NCBI RefSeq assembly: GCF_002159265.1
Contig: NZ_NFHG01000009.1
Coordinates: 1 to 64,000 of the forward strand
DNA from: Flavonifractor sp. An82
Lineage (GTDB): Bacteria; Bacillota; Clostridia; Oscillospirales; Oscillospiraceae
DNA: 64,000 nucleotides
Reading direction: 5' to 3'
A program made the position numbers and the translations under genes. Position 1 is the first letter of the stretch; each line of letters opens with the position of its first letter. Shown here piece by piece: positions 1-7,624 of this stretch. The notes beneath the pieces are model-generated. The model had not been told where the DNA came from and searched no databases. It was given only the letters and a program-made list of their open reading frames with translations.

Positions 1-107
1 TGGAGGATTGCATCAGGCCAAGACACTCTCATTCTAACAGCTTAGGCAACGATACGGAAAAGACACGGCTGGCTGCCGTGCCTTAAACCGTAAATATATT
101 GTAATAG

Positions 108-1466
108 GATGTTTATGATACCGTCTGCTCGTTTTCCAACCGGGAAGGCGGGATCATTCTCCTGGGCGTCAAAGACAACGGAGAGATTTTGGGCGTTGCC
201 CCGGATGCGGTTGACCGCATGAAAAAAGACTTCGTAACTTCCATCAACAACGGGCAGAAAATCAATCCGCCCCTATACTTGCAGCCGGAAGCCTGCACAG
301 TAGATGGCCGCACGCTGCTGGTCATTCAGGTGCCGTCCGGCAGTCAGGTCTGCCGCCATCACGGGCGCATTTTTGACCGCAACCACGAAGCGGATATTGA
401 TATAACCGACAACTCCGACCTGGTGTACCAGCTGTACGCCCGGAAAAGCGGCAGCTACTTTGTCAACAAAGTGACGCGCTTCCAAATGGAGGACCTGCGC
501 CCCGACCTGATGGAACGCGCCAGAGCCATGACGGCCAGCCGCACTGCCAACCATCCGTGGAAGTCCATGTCAGACGAAGAACTGCTGCGCAGCGCCGGTC
601 TGATCTTAAAAGACCCCGAAAGGCAGCTCGAAGGCATTACCCTTGCGGCGATTCTTCTGTTCGGGAAGGACAGCACGATTCTGTCCGTATTGCCGCAGCA
701 CAAAACGGACGCCATTTTCCGGGTGGAAAACCTGGATCGCTATGACGACCGGGATGTCATCATCACAAATCTGCTGGAGACCTATGACCGGCTGATTGCG
801 TTCGGTCAAAAGCACCTCAGCGACCCCTTTGTGCAGGAGGGCCTCCAGAGCGTCAGCGCCAGAGACCGCATCCTGCGTGAAATTTTCTCCAACAGCCTGG
901 CGCACCGGGATTACTCCAGCGGCTATGTGGCAAAATTCGTAATTGAGCGTAACCGGCTCTACACCGAAAATGCCAACCGTTCCCACGGGCACGGCGCTCT
1001 GCACCTTTCCTCCTTTGAGCCGTATGCCAAGAACCCGCCCATTTCCAAAGTGTTCCGTGAGATTGGACTGGCGGACGAGCTGGGGTCCGGGATGCGGAAT
1101 ACTTACAAATACACGAAGCTCTATTCCGGTGGAACCCCGGAATTTATCGAGGGCGATGTGTTCCGCACCGTGGTTCCGCTGGCCCCGATTGCGGTGGAAA
1201 AGGTTGGGCCGCAGGACGAGACCCAAGTGAGGACCCAAGTGGGAACCCAAGTGACACTTACAGACCAGATTTTAGCCTTTTGTGCAGAACCGCGCTCGAA
1301 AGCTGAAATTGCGGAACATTGTGGGTATAAAAACACAAAGGGATTTACAAAGAGGTACTTGCGTCCACTGCTGGACAATGGACAGCTGCAAATGACCATC
1401 CCAGATAAGCCCAGAAGCCAACATCAAAAATATGTAACGGTGCAAAAGCCTGCACCAGAAAATTGA
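108..1466 (+). pseudogene. AlbA_2/Schlafen-like ATP-binding regulator, 5'-truncated
   Basis: The open frame runs back from the first possible start (TTG at 189) to a stop at 105-107, and the codons in between still encode family sequence (TVCSFSNREGGIILLGV, about 120-170), the core of the AlbA_2 domain. No ATG or GTG lies in that stretch, and the segment that normally precedes it (LExK... lead-in) is missing, so the gene has lost its 5' end. The rest is intact: AlbA_2, a middle region with NSLAHRDYSSG and ELGSGMRNTYKYT as in the RecG-like/ATP-binding transcriptional-regulator family, and a C-terminal winged-helix-like end after a triple TQV repeat. Such proteins are common accessory regulators in gut Firmicutes. 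A TTG-started 425-aa product is possible but would lack part of the fold. Confidence 0.7.
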
Positions 1467-1470
1467 ACCA

Positions 1471-1517
1471 AATCAGGGTGTCGGAGGAAGTTGTATGCTC
1501 CGACACCCTGATTTTTT
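1471..1517 (+). terminator. Rho-independent terminator of the AlbA_2 gene
   Basis: Perfect 15-bp arms (1471-1485 and 1499-1513, AATCAGGGTGTCGGA) followed by a T run; starts 5 bases after the stop codon at 1466. Confidence 0.9.
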
Positions 1518-1536
1518 ATATGCCTTTGATGTGCGT

Positions 1537-1589
1537 GGACTTTACTTTCATGCTAATCTCATCACTGAAATTAGCACGAAAGTAAAGCC
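1537..1589. repeat. Long inverted repeat between convergent genes
   Basis: Arms 1537-1557 and 1570-1589 pair over about 19 positions with one mismatch and one bulge (core CTTTACTTTC / GAAAGTAAAG). It lies between two separate terminators, so it is not needed as one; role unknown. Confidence 0.6.
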
Positions 1590-1621
1590 AAAAAAATTGC
1601 CGGGCAACTACTCCCGGCAAT
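1590..1621 (-). terminator. Terminator of the CD1845-like gene
   Basis: ATTGCCGGG / CCCGGCAAT arms (1596-1604, 1613-1621) with a run of T on the minus strand, 15 bases past the stop of the gene at 1636. Confidence 0.85.
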
Positions 1622-1635
1622 CCTGTGTTTTCTAT

Positions 1636-1947
1636 TCAGCCATACACTGCGTCTTGGATGGCATACCGCAGATCCTGCACCTTGCCCACCAGCCAGGCGG
1701 CGGCCATCGGCAGGCCCACCGGGCTGACCAGGAAGGCGATCACCAACAGGATGATGCCGTTTTGCGGCGAGTAAGTCAAAAGCACCGCGATCCCCAGCAG
1801 TGCCACCACTGTGGAGGCCAGGCCAAAGATAAAGCTGGACACATACAGCAGCCCGAAACACCCCCAGGTGAACAGGGCCAGTGCCAGCACAACCGGCGCG
1901 GCGAGGATTTTCAGCCCCAGTTTCAAGATAAACCATACAACTCTCAT
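1636..1947 (-). CDS. CD1845-type small membrane protein (copy 1)
   Basis: A 103-residue, very hydrophobic protein beginning MRVVWFILKLGLKILAAPVV, with three or so membrane segments covering most of its length. It matches the CD1845 family of small proteins carried by clostridial conjugative transposons; its biochemical role is not established. The start at 1947 is chosen because its ATG overlaps the TGA of the upstream gene (ATGA) and has GGAGG in front; the longer reading frame has no such signal. The paralogue at 17124-17435 agrees with this start and is clearly homologous over the whole length. It is the last gene of a short minus-strand operon. Confidence 0.8.
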   Translation of the reverse strand: MRVVWFILKLGLKILAAPVVLALALFTWGCFGLLYVSSFIFGLASTVVALLGIAVLLTYSPQNGIILLVIAFLVSPVGLPMAAAWLVGKVQDLRYAIQDAVYG

Positions 1948-2249
1948 TTCAGCGCCTCCTTCCGCCAGTCCAGGTATGGCTGGCACAGTTCGTCTACGGC
2001 TTCTTCGTCCGCTGCGGTGGCCTCCCTGCGGCCCTGCGTCCGGCGGATCAGCTCGAAATCCCAGTAATCTTGCAGCAACAGATCAAAAAGTTCCTCCGGG
2101 GTTCGGCAGAGGACGCCGTCCACACAGTAGCGGGAATCGCTGTTCCAGCTTATCCGAACGTAGCCGCGCCTGCATGGAAGGACTTCTTCCTCCGGGTCTT
2201 GCCGCAGGTAATCACGAAACACAGTCAAGACATTTTCAAACGTCAGCAT
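1944..2249 (-). CDS. 101-aa conserved conjugative-element protein (copy 1)
   Basis: Acidic, soluble protein starting MLTFENVLTVFRDYLRQD. I do not recognise a named domain. Two further homologues lie in this window: 17432-17737 (close, same operon layout) and 12331-12627 (distant, stand-alone). Shared features are the N-terminal TFE(K/N)VL..F.(D/E)YL motif, a central GY..(I/V).W segment, and an acidic helical C-terminus. It overlaps the CD1845-type gene by ATGA, so the two are probably translationally coupled. Function unknown; its constant pairing suggests a role in element maintenance or transfer rather than cargo. Confidence 0.75.
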   Translation of the reverse strand: MLTFENVLTVFRDYLRQDPEEEVLPCRRGYVRISWNSDSRYCVDGVLCRTPEELFDLLLQDYWDFELIRRTQGRREATAADEEAVDELCQPYLDWRKEALK

Positions 2250-2274
2250 CAGCCATCATCTCGTTTCTGACTCC

Positions 2275-2311
2275 ATTATCAATCACACCCCGCCAAAACG
2301 CAACGATACGG
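2275..2311 (-). promoter_or_regulatory. Promoter with CCGTATC box for the 101-aa/CD1845 operon
   Basis: On the minus strand TTGCGT (2298-2303), 17-bp spacer, GATAAT (2275-2280), about 25 bases before the start at 2249. CCGTATC (2305-2311) sits one base upstream of the -35. The same arrangement recurs at 5.5, 6.9, 12.7 and 17.8 kb. Confidence 0.6.
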
Positions 2312-2317
2312 GCAAAG

Positions 2318-2365
2318 AAAAAGGAGGGAGGCCCGGCGCAGCAGCCCGCATACGCCAGACCTCCC
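2318..2365 (-). terminator. Probable terminator downstream of mobC (copy 1)
   Basis: Arms GGGAGGCCCGGCG (2326-2338) and CGCCAGACCTCCC (2353-2365) pair imperfectly and are followed on the minus strand by TCCTTTTTC. A similar structure follows the second mobC. Confidence 0.55.
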
Positions 2366-2389
2366 TCACAGCCAGGGCGTATGCCCCTG

Positions 2390-2734
2390 TCACGACAGCT
2401 TCGCCAGCTGGGTCAATATCCTATGCACCCCATCCCACAAAGCCTCCTGCCGCTGGGATATATCTTCCAGGTCGGCGTCATAAATGCGCCCGGTTTCATG
2501 CACACGACGGGTCAGCTGGTTGAGGTTGTTGCTGCTCCGGCGCATCAGGGAGACCAGCTCCTTCAGCTCCGGCAGTTCCAGGCGCACCACATAACCGTCC
2601 AAAGCCATTTTTCGCAGATATGCTTCCCGGTTGGAGGTGCCCAGCTGGGTCATCTTCTGCTCGATCAGTGCCAGTTCCTCCGGCGAGACCCGGAAGTTCA
2701 GCTGCACGTCCCGCTTGCGCTTGGGCGCTGTCAT
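2390..2734 (-). CDS. mobC: MobC-type relaxosome protein (copy 1)
   Basis: A 114-residue protein with the basic N-terminus KRKRDVQLNFRVSPEELALI and the C-terminal helical region SSNNLNQLTRRVHETG typical of the bacterial mobilisation protein MobC family. Known members are small ribbon-helix-helix-like accessory proteins that help the relaxase open oriT. The gene overlaps the 3' end of the ParA/DUF3849 fusion by ATGA. A close paralogue lies at 17890-18234. No relaxase adjoins this copy; the only relaxase in the window is at 12912-14327. Confidence 0.85.
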   Translation of the reverse strand: MTAPKRKRDVQLNFRVSPEELALIEQKMTQLGTSNREAYLRKMALDGYVVRLELPELKELVSLMRRSSNNLNQLTRRVHETGRIYDADLEDISQRQEALWDGVHRILTQLAKLS

Positions 2735-3663
2735 CGCTCCGGCTCCTGCTTTTTGCGGGCTGGTGCTTTCTTCTCAGGTTTTTCAGCGGGGTGCGGTTCC
2801 TGCTTTAGCTGGCGTCGAACAGAACGGCGAGGCTGGCGCAGCTCCTTACTGCGATCCTCGCTGGCAAGGATGGTGACATAGGTGCCGGGACGGTCCACCA
2901 GCCCGGTGATCGCCAGGCTGCGGAACGGCAGCAGTGCCATCAGCTGGTCGTGGGCTTGGGTGCCTGCACGGGCCAGAAAGTCCGGCGACACGCGGGCCAT
3001 GTAGTGGGTGCCGTGGGGGCTGTTGGGGATATTCGGGGCACGAAGCTCCTGCAAGAGCCGAGTGGCCTCGGCCTGGATTTCCTCCGGCGTCAGCGGTTGG
3101 AGCCGCAGATAATCCTGCCGCGCCTGGTTCAGAAACAGATCGACCAGGCCAGTGTCACCATTCACCACAAAGTCCCGGTTGCGTTCGCCGCCGAAGCCGT
3201 CCGGGTTGGGCGGGATGTCCACCGTCTTGGCCCACGTCTTGTTGGCCGAACTGAACCGTCCGTCCCAATCTTTCTGCTGCACGGTGTTTGCCAGCACATA
3301 GAGAGTGCGGGTGTACTGCCGCAGGATGGTCTCCCGGCTCATGGCGTTCACCAAGCTGACCTCCATGCCGGAGAGCTGGATGTCGGCTGGCATCAGGTCC
3401 ACGCCCTCCGGGTGGTGTAGGATGCCCTCACTGGGGCGGAGCGGCTCGTCCATCAGGATGCGCCCCATCGCGTCCGAGAGGGTGAAGGGCAGCTTGTCCG
3501 GCTGCGGGTTGCCCAGGCTGATGGTCAGGCTGGCCTGGGGGTCAGCGTCCACCAGCAGCACTTTCTTTCCGGCCTGGGCCAGCCCGACGCCTAAGTTGGC
3601 ACAGGTGGTCGTTTTGCCGACGCCGCCCTTCTGGTTGGCGACGGCGATGATTTGCGTGTTCAT
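2731..3663 (-). CDS. ParA ATPase N-terminus fused to DUF3849-protein C-terminus
   Basis: Residues 1 to about 116 are a ParA/Soj-type partition ATPase: deviant Walker A KGGVGKTT at 12-19, VDADPQAS at 38-45, and the family segment MPADIQLSGMEVSLVNAMSRE. After about residue 117 the sequence switches to TLYVLANTVQQKDWDGRFS and continues as the C-terminal part of the DUF3849 protein seen intact at 18231-19037 (VQFILANTIQHKDSDGRVS), including the tail ending KKQEPER. The ParA part lacks the later ATPase region (the DCPPSLG-type motif), so it is unlikely to work in partition. I infer an in-frame deletion joining two genes that are separate in the parent element. The junction lies near 3300-3315. Confidence 0.85.
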   Translation of the reverse strand: MNTQIIAVANQKGGVGKTTTCANLGVGLAQAGKKVLLVDADPQASLTISLGNPQPDKLPFTLSDAMGRILMDEPLRPSEGILHHPEGVDLMPADIQLSGMEVSLVNAMSRETILRQYTRTLYVLANTVQQKDWDGRFSSANKTWAKTVDIPPNPDGFGGERNRDFVVNGDTGLVDLFLNQARQDYLRLQPLTPEEIQAEATRLLQELRAPNIPNSPHGTHYMARVSPDFLARAGTQAHDQLMALLPFRSLAITGLVDRPGTYVTILASEDRSKELRQPRRSVRRQLKQEPHPAEKPEKKAPARKKQEPER

Positions 3664-3709
3664 TATGTTTCACCTCGTTTCTGTTGATTGCGTTCGGTTC
3701 TGGAAATAG

Positions 3710-3753
3710 AAAAAGCCGCCACTTCTTTCGTTAAAAAGAGTGACGGCTTTTTC
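3710..3753. terminator. Bidirectional hairpin terminator
   Basis: AAAAAGCCG (from 3710) pairs with CGGCTTTTT (to 3753), extended by CACT/AGTG inside; A and T runs on both sides allow termination in either direction. Confidence 0.65.
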
Positions 3754-3781
3754 TGATCCCGGAACATCAATCCCCGGAAAT

Positions 3782-3817
3782 GCAAAAAGCGCCCAGCAGG
3801 AACACTGAGCGCTTTGC
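3782..3817. terminator. Short hairpin GCAAA..GCGC / GCGC..TTTGC
   Basis: Arms 3782-3792 and 3809-3817 pair with a small bulge; no long T run, so termination is uncertain. Confidence 0.4.
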
Positions 3818-3930
3818 GATTAGATTTATTCTATTGTAGTCAAATTAGGCCAAATTTTCTCAAACCCACCAGACGAAAATGACCTTCTGAGAGGGCGATA
3901 AAATCTCCATTTTAAGAGCAGAAAAACAGC

Positions 3931-4246
3931 CCTCGGTTATCCTATTTGGTAACCACTTGGCCCTCATTTTGGCCTCTTTTTGACCGGTTAACCACTTGGT
4001 AACCACTAAAAATTGGGTAAAAATGGGTCTTGTTGCATCAAACTATATCAAACCCCATCAAAGGAAAAAGCTCGGAAAACAACGGTTTTCCGAGCTTTTT
4101 AAAGCATTTTGATAAAATTTATCGTTTGCTGAACTGCGGAGCGCGACGGGCTGCCTTGAGGCCGTACTTCAATCGTCTGAGCGATGATTTTCCTTGATAT
4201 TCCGGGCTTTTTTGAGCCTCGGCCCCTCGGTTGTCCTATTCCTTAA
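3931..4246. repeat. Direct-repeat cluster, possible recombinase arm sites
   Basis: CCTCGGTT(A/G)TCCTATT followed four bases later by AACC occurs near 3932-3955 and again near 4224-4246. TTGGTAACCACTT-like units occur at 3946, 3986 and 3996. The repeats lie just beyond the 3' end of the first integrase gene. Confidence 0.5.
4065..4100. terminator. Perfect 16-bp hairpin, bidirectional terminator
   Basis: AAAAAGCTCGGAAAAC (4065-4080), loop AACG, and its exact complement (4085-4100) ending in five T. It lies between the integrase 3' end and the repeat cluster. Confidence 0.75.
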
Positions 4247-4264
4247 CCAAAAAACAGGCCACTT

Positions 4265-5476
4265 TTACGAGGGGACAGCTTGATGAAATGCAGAATTTAC
4301 TACATCGAATAGCTGTTCTGGTTTATTATACTTTACTCTTGCATAGATGTCCATAGTTGTCTTGCTGTTCTCATGTCCGGCAAGGTACTGGACCGTCTTG
4401 GGGTCAACACCTGCATACAGAAGATTGGTGATGTAGGTATGCCGCAGCAGGTGCGGTGTCACATCGAAGTCCAGGCTATACACAATGTTGGGATTGTTTT
4501 TCTGATGTCCTCCCAGACTCGGCTGAACAGTGTACTTGATGCTCTGTCCGTTCACATACTTATAATAGGTACGCTCCTTGGTAGACCGAACAACGATGTA
4601 CTGCCAGACACGTTTGAACTGCGAATATGACAAGGGCTGTCCCTCACTATCGGCAATCACATATTCCGATTTGGAGGCAGCCTTGGCTTCCCGCAGACAA
4701 TTCACAAGGCATTTGGGAATGGGAATATCCCTTCTTGCTGCTTTCGTCTTAAGCGTTGTAGAGATAACCGGTCTGTTATGCTCTGATCGCCATGCGCGCC
4801 GCACAGAGATATATGGAGTGGGTGCATCGAGGAACACACAATCCCATTGCAAGGCGAGAGCTTCTTCTCGGCGCAGACCGGCATATAAGCCGATCATGGT
4901 AAACAGATACGGCGGAAGTCCTTTGACGGTTTCCAGCAGCACTTCCACCTGCTGGTCTGTCAGCGAATCTTTCTTTTGGGTCGGTTTCCCTCCTTTTGCC
5001 GAAATCCCCTCACACGGATTGTATTCCAGCAACTGGCTCCGCTCTGCCGAGTAAAAAATGCACTTGAGGAGCATATTCACCGTATTGTGCAGGCTCTCGG
5101 ACTTATTGGACAATGGGATCAGCGCCAGACGAATATCATCCGCTGTTACTTCCTCCATATACATATCTCCCAAAGGCTTGATAATGTAGTTCTTCATATT
5201 GGAGGCGTAGCCCTTCAGTGTAGCCGGCGACACTTTTGCGGATTGCATCAACAGCCACTTCTCACAATACTCGGCCACAGTAGGATGCTCCCGGTGGAAG
5301 ATGATCTCCGCTACCTGGCGTCTCGCCTCCTGCTCTTTATCGTACAGTTCCTCGCAGGTAGTCCCATACAAGCTCACCTGCTTGCCGTCTGCGTCCAGAA
5401 TCCGGGTTCTGTAATACAGGACACCCTTTCGTGTGACGGTTCCATATTGAGGTATGTTTTTTTTCTTCTTTGCCAT
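4265..5476 (-). CDS. Tyrosine recombinase / integrase 1
   Basis: A 403-residue site-specific recombinase when started at the ATG at 5476, which follows GAAAGGA; 20 codons further upstream are open but lack a ribosome site. Order: arm-type DNA-binding start with the YYRTRI motif, SAM-like core-binding domain (TVAEYCEKWLLMQS), then the catalytic domain with R about 202 (AGLRREE), H342/R345 (HLLRHTY), H368 (LAGHE) and nucleophile Y378 (MDIYAR). All key residues are present, so it should be active. It would cut and rejoin att sites to excise or insert the element. The paralogue at 5622-6842 is immediately upstream in the same orientation. Confidence 0.93.
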   Translation of the reverse strand: MAKKKKNIPQYGTVTRKGVLYYRTRILDADGKQVSLYGTTCEELYDKEQEARRQVAEIIFHREHPTVAEYCEKWLLMQSAKVSPATLKGYASNMKNYIIKPLGDMYMEEVTADDIRLALIPLSNKSESLHNTVNMLLKCIFYSAERSQLLEYNPCEGISAKGGKPTQKKDSLTDQQVEVLLETVKGLPPYLFTMIGLYAGLRREEALALQWDCVFLDAPTPYISVRRAWRSEHNRPVISTTLKTKAARRDIPIPKCLVNCLREAKAASKSEYVIADSEGQPLSYSQFKRVWQYIVVRSTKERTYYKYVNGQSIKYTVQPSLGGHQKNNPNIVYSLDFDVTPHLLRHTYITNLLYAGVDPKTVQYLAGHENSKTTMDIYARVKYNKPEQLFDVVNSAFHQAVPS

Positions 5477-5519
5477 AATTAATTTCCTTTCTCGCGTGGT
5501 GATGTATCTACACCTCCTT

Positions 5520-5554
5520 TTTATCAGAGATTTCAAATTGAATCAAAGATACGG
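5520..5554 (-). promoter_or_regulatory. Promoter with CCGTATC box for integrase 1
   Basis: Minus strand: CCGTATC (5548-5554), then a TTTGAT-like -35 and GATAAA (5520-5525) 22 bases after the box. Same layout as upstream of integrase 2. Confidence 0.5.
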
Positions 5555-5566
5555 CCAAGGAAAAAC

Positions 5567-5595
5567 TAAGAGCGAGACATCCTTGTCTCGCTCTT
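5567..5595 (-). terminator. Terminator of integrase 2
   Basis: AAGAGCGAGACA / TGTCTCGCTCTT arms (5568-5579, 5584-5595) with a four-base loop and AGTTTTT following on the minus strand, so the two integrases are separate transcripts. Confidence 0.85.
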
Positions 5596-5621
5596 ACTTC
5601 ATTTTCTGAATTGTTCGGAAC

Positions 5622-6842
5622 TTACACAGCGTCCCATAAGTCAAAGGCACAGCCCATTGCTTTGACAAGATCATCCGGCCTGTTGTATTTGACCTTTGCG
5701 TAAATGTCCATCGTGATTTTGCTGCTTTCATGGCCCGCCAAATATTGTACCGTTTTGGGGTCCACCGAAGAATGAATCAGATTGGTGATGTAGGTGTGCC
5801 GCAGCTGATGCGGTGTCACTTCAAAATCCAGGCTATATACCACATGGCCGTTATTCCTGGCTTTTTCTCCAAGTTTCGGGTAAAGCATATATTTTACATA
5901 CTTTCCGTCCACAAGTTTTCTGGCCATTCTCGGCTTTGCAGTCCGCGTCACAATATACTGCCACAGCCGCTTAAACTGTGTATAGGATAGCGGATCACCG
6001 TCCCGATTGGCAATCACATAATCCGAAGTGGATTTTTTCTTTGCATCTTTCAGACATTCAACCAGACAGACCGGGAGAGGAATGTTTCTTTGTGCCGCTT
6101 TGGTCTTTAGCTCGGTAAGAATGACCGGCCTGTTATGTTCTGTGTGCCATGCCCGCCGTACCGTTAAGTACGGAGCCTCTGCATCCAGATACACAGAATC
6201 CCATTGCAGCGCCAGGATTTCTTCCCGGCGCAGACCGGCATATAAACCGATCATCACAAATACATAGGGCGGCAAATCCCGGATCGTGTCCAAAAGCCGC
6301 TCAACCTGTTCATCCGTCAATGCCTGTCTTTCTTCCTGGGGAACTCCTCCCTTTGCATCCAGGTATATGGTCGGGTCCTCGTCAATCACATGGCTCTCCT
6401 TGGCCGCCCGGAAAATGGACTTGCAGAGAATCACCACAGACTTATAAACCGAAGCCGACTTCTTGGAAACAGGTACGAGGGCAAGTTGGATGTCATCCAG
6501 GGATACATCAGCCATTCTCTTGTCTCCCAGCCCTCCAATAATGTGCCGCCGCACCTTAGAGGTATAATCTGTCAAGGTGGTGGCCCGAACATGGACGGAC
6601 TGCATCAGCAGCCACTTCTCACAGTACTCAGCAACCGTAGGCGATCTTCGACGAAACGTAGTACTGTCAATCTGCTCTAACGCCTCCAGTTCCTTGTCAT
6701 AAAGCTTTTCGGGCGTCTTTGCATAAAGCGCCACTCTGTTTCCATCCGAATCTTCGACTCTGGTTCTATAATATTCAATGCCGTTAAGCACGACCGTACC
6801 ATATTGAGGAATTGCCCTTTTTCTTTTTGCCAATTCCGTCAC
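5622..6842 (-). CDS. Tyrosine recombinase / integrase 2
   Basis: A 406-residue recombinase, clearly paralogous to the gene at 4265-5476 across its full length (shared AEYCEKWLLMQS, KTKAA.R.IP.P.CLV.CL, TPH.LRHTYITNL, KTVQYLAGHE). Catalytic residues R205, H345, R348, H371 and Y381 are all present. GGAGG lies just before the start. It has its own promoter and terminator. Two complete, diverged recombinases side by side suggest either tandem capture of two elements at one place or a cooperating pair; the sequence alone does not decide. Confidence 0.93.
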   Translation of the reverse strand: MTELAKRKRAIPQYGTVVLNGIEYYRTRVEDSDGNRVALYAKTPEKLYDKELEALEQIDSTTFRRRSPTVAEYCEKWLLMQSVHVRATTLTDYTSKVRRHIIGGLGDKRMADVSLDDIQLALVPVSKKSASVYKSVVILCKSIFRAAKESHVIDEDPTIYLDAKGGVPQEERQALTDEQVERLLDTIRDLPPYVFVMIGLYAGLRREEILALQWDSVYLDAEAPYLTVRRAWHTEHNRPVILTELKTKAAQRNIPLPVCLVECLKDAKKKSTSDYVIANRDGDPLSYTQFKRLWQYIVTRTAKPRMARKLVDGKYVKYMLYPKLGEKARNNGHVVYSLDFEVTPHQLRHTYITNLIHSSVDPKTVQYLAGHESSKITMDIYAKVKYNRPDDLVKAMGCAFDLWDAV

Positions 6843-6876
6843 CTCCTAAGAATAATGTCCAGCGCTGTACCTTTGT

Positions 6877-6911
6877 TTTATCAGACATATTAGGTTCCAG
6901 CAAGGATACGG
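6877..6911 (-). promoter_or_regulatory. Promoter with CCGTATC box for integrase 2
   Basis: Minus strand: CCGTATC (6905-6911), TTGCTG-like -35, GATAAA (6877-6882). It overlaps the very end of the xis-like gene. Confidence 0.5.
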
Positions 6912-6917
6912 AACAGC

Positions 6918-7148
6918 TCAAGCTCGGACACTTCGCAGCTTGCGGTATGTAGCGCTTTTTTCCACTGGCTTTGCACGATGGGTGCATTTTGCGATATACT
7001 CCTGAAGGCCAGCATCTGTAAAGTACACGCAACCATTTTGCACATACTGAACATAGGAAATTAGCCCACTGTTTCGAGCTGCATCCAAAGTGGCAATGCT
7101 AATCCCCAGTAATTTGGCAGCCTCTTTCCGCGAAATCAATTTTTCCAT
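6918..7148 (-). CDS. Excisionase-like HTH protein
   Basis: A 76-residue protein with a MerR/excisionase-type winged helix at its start (ISRKEAAKLLGISIATLDAARNSG) and a basic C-terminus. Such small proteins bind next to attachment sites and set the direction of integrase action. It follows GGGGGACC and lies directly upstream of the two integrase genes in the same orientation, the usual place for xis. It could instead act only as a transcription regulator. Confidence 0.8.
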   Translation of the reverse strand: MEKLISRKEAAKLLGISIATLDAARNSGLISYVQYVQNGCVYFTDAGLQEYIAKCTHRAKPVEKSATYRKLRSVRA

Positions 7149-7624
7149 AGGTGGTCCCCCTTTCTGTCAAAGATGTGGTTGTTGCTTTCAAAATCACATG
7201 AATGCGCTGGCAACCGAAGCTGCCAGCGCATGGTATCTGACTTTGAAAAATTTACTCGCCACATTTGCCACGCACCCCTGGCGATGGGGACATTCCGGTC
7301 TCCGCTGGCGCGGCTGTCATAACTCCACAGCGTCGTTTTACTCGTGCGCCGCAGAGTTCCCCCCAAGTCTTTAGGAGGCCGTGAGGAAGTATCTTTAACC
7401 CCTATGCAGTCATCGCGCCCTGAAATGCCACTTTCGGGTATCAGGCTGACGTGGATCGCTCGGAACAGTCCTATTCATCACCTCCTGGGGCTGTCCATCT
7501 TCGCGGCGTGCCTGATTCGCTCGTACATAGGTTATGTACCGGAAATGCCGTCTATGAAATTGTCAAGCTCCACATTGGGAGAATGTTCTTCCCTCAATGG
7601 GTAGGCACTGATACGCTTCATTTG
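7149..7624. other. Gene-free 476-bp spacer with a stem-loop
   Basis: No frame with ribosome site or family similarity was found. An 11-bp perfect stem, ATGCGCTGGCA (7202-7212) and its complement (7221-7231), lies 55 bases upstream of the xis-like start. The remainder is moderately GC-rich and unlike the AT-rich cassette that follows at 7.6 kb; it may hold attachment or leader sequence. Confidence 0.5.

Larger units (their letters stand above)
3664..4264. other. Gene-free 600-bp spacer upstream of the ParA fusion
   Basis: No coding region is supported. It contains three hairpins (3710-3753, 3782-3817, 4065-4100) and a set of related short repeats (3931-4246), so it is best read as a recombination or regulatory segment between the partition-like gene and the integrases. 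Confidence 0.6.

Noticed and set aside
3931..4246. CRISPR array
   Set aside because: Repeats are few, unequal in length and spacing, and there are no cas genes in the window.
7136..7366. 76-codon frame in the spacer upstream of xis
   Set aside because: Overlaps the xis start and its ribosome site; no independent support, so the region is left as spacer.
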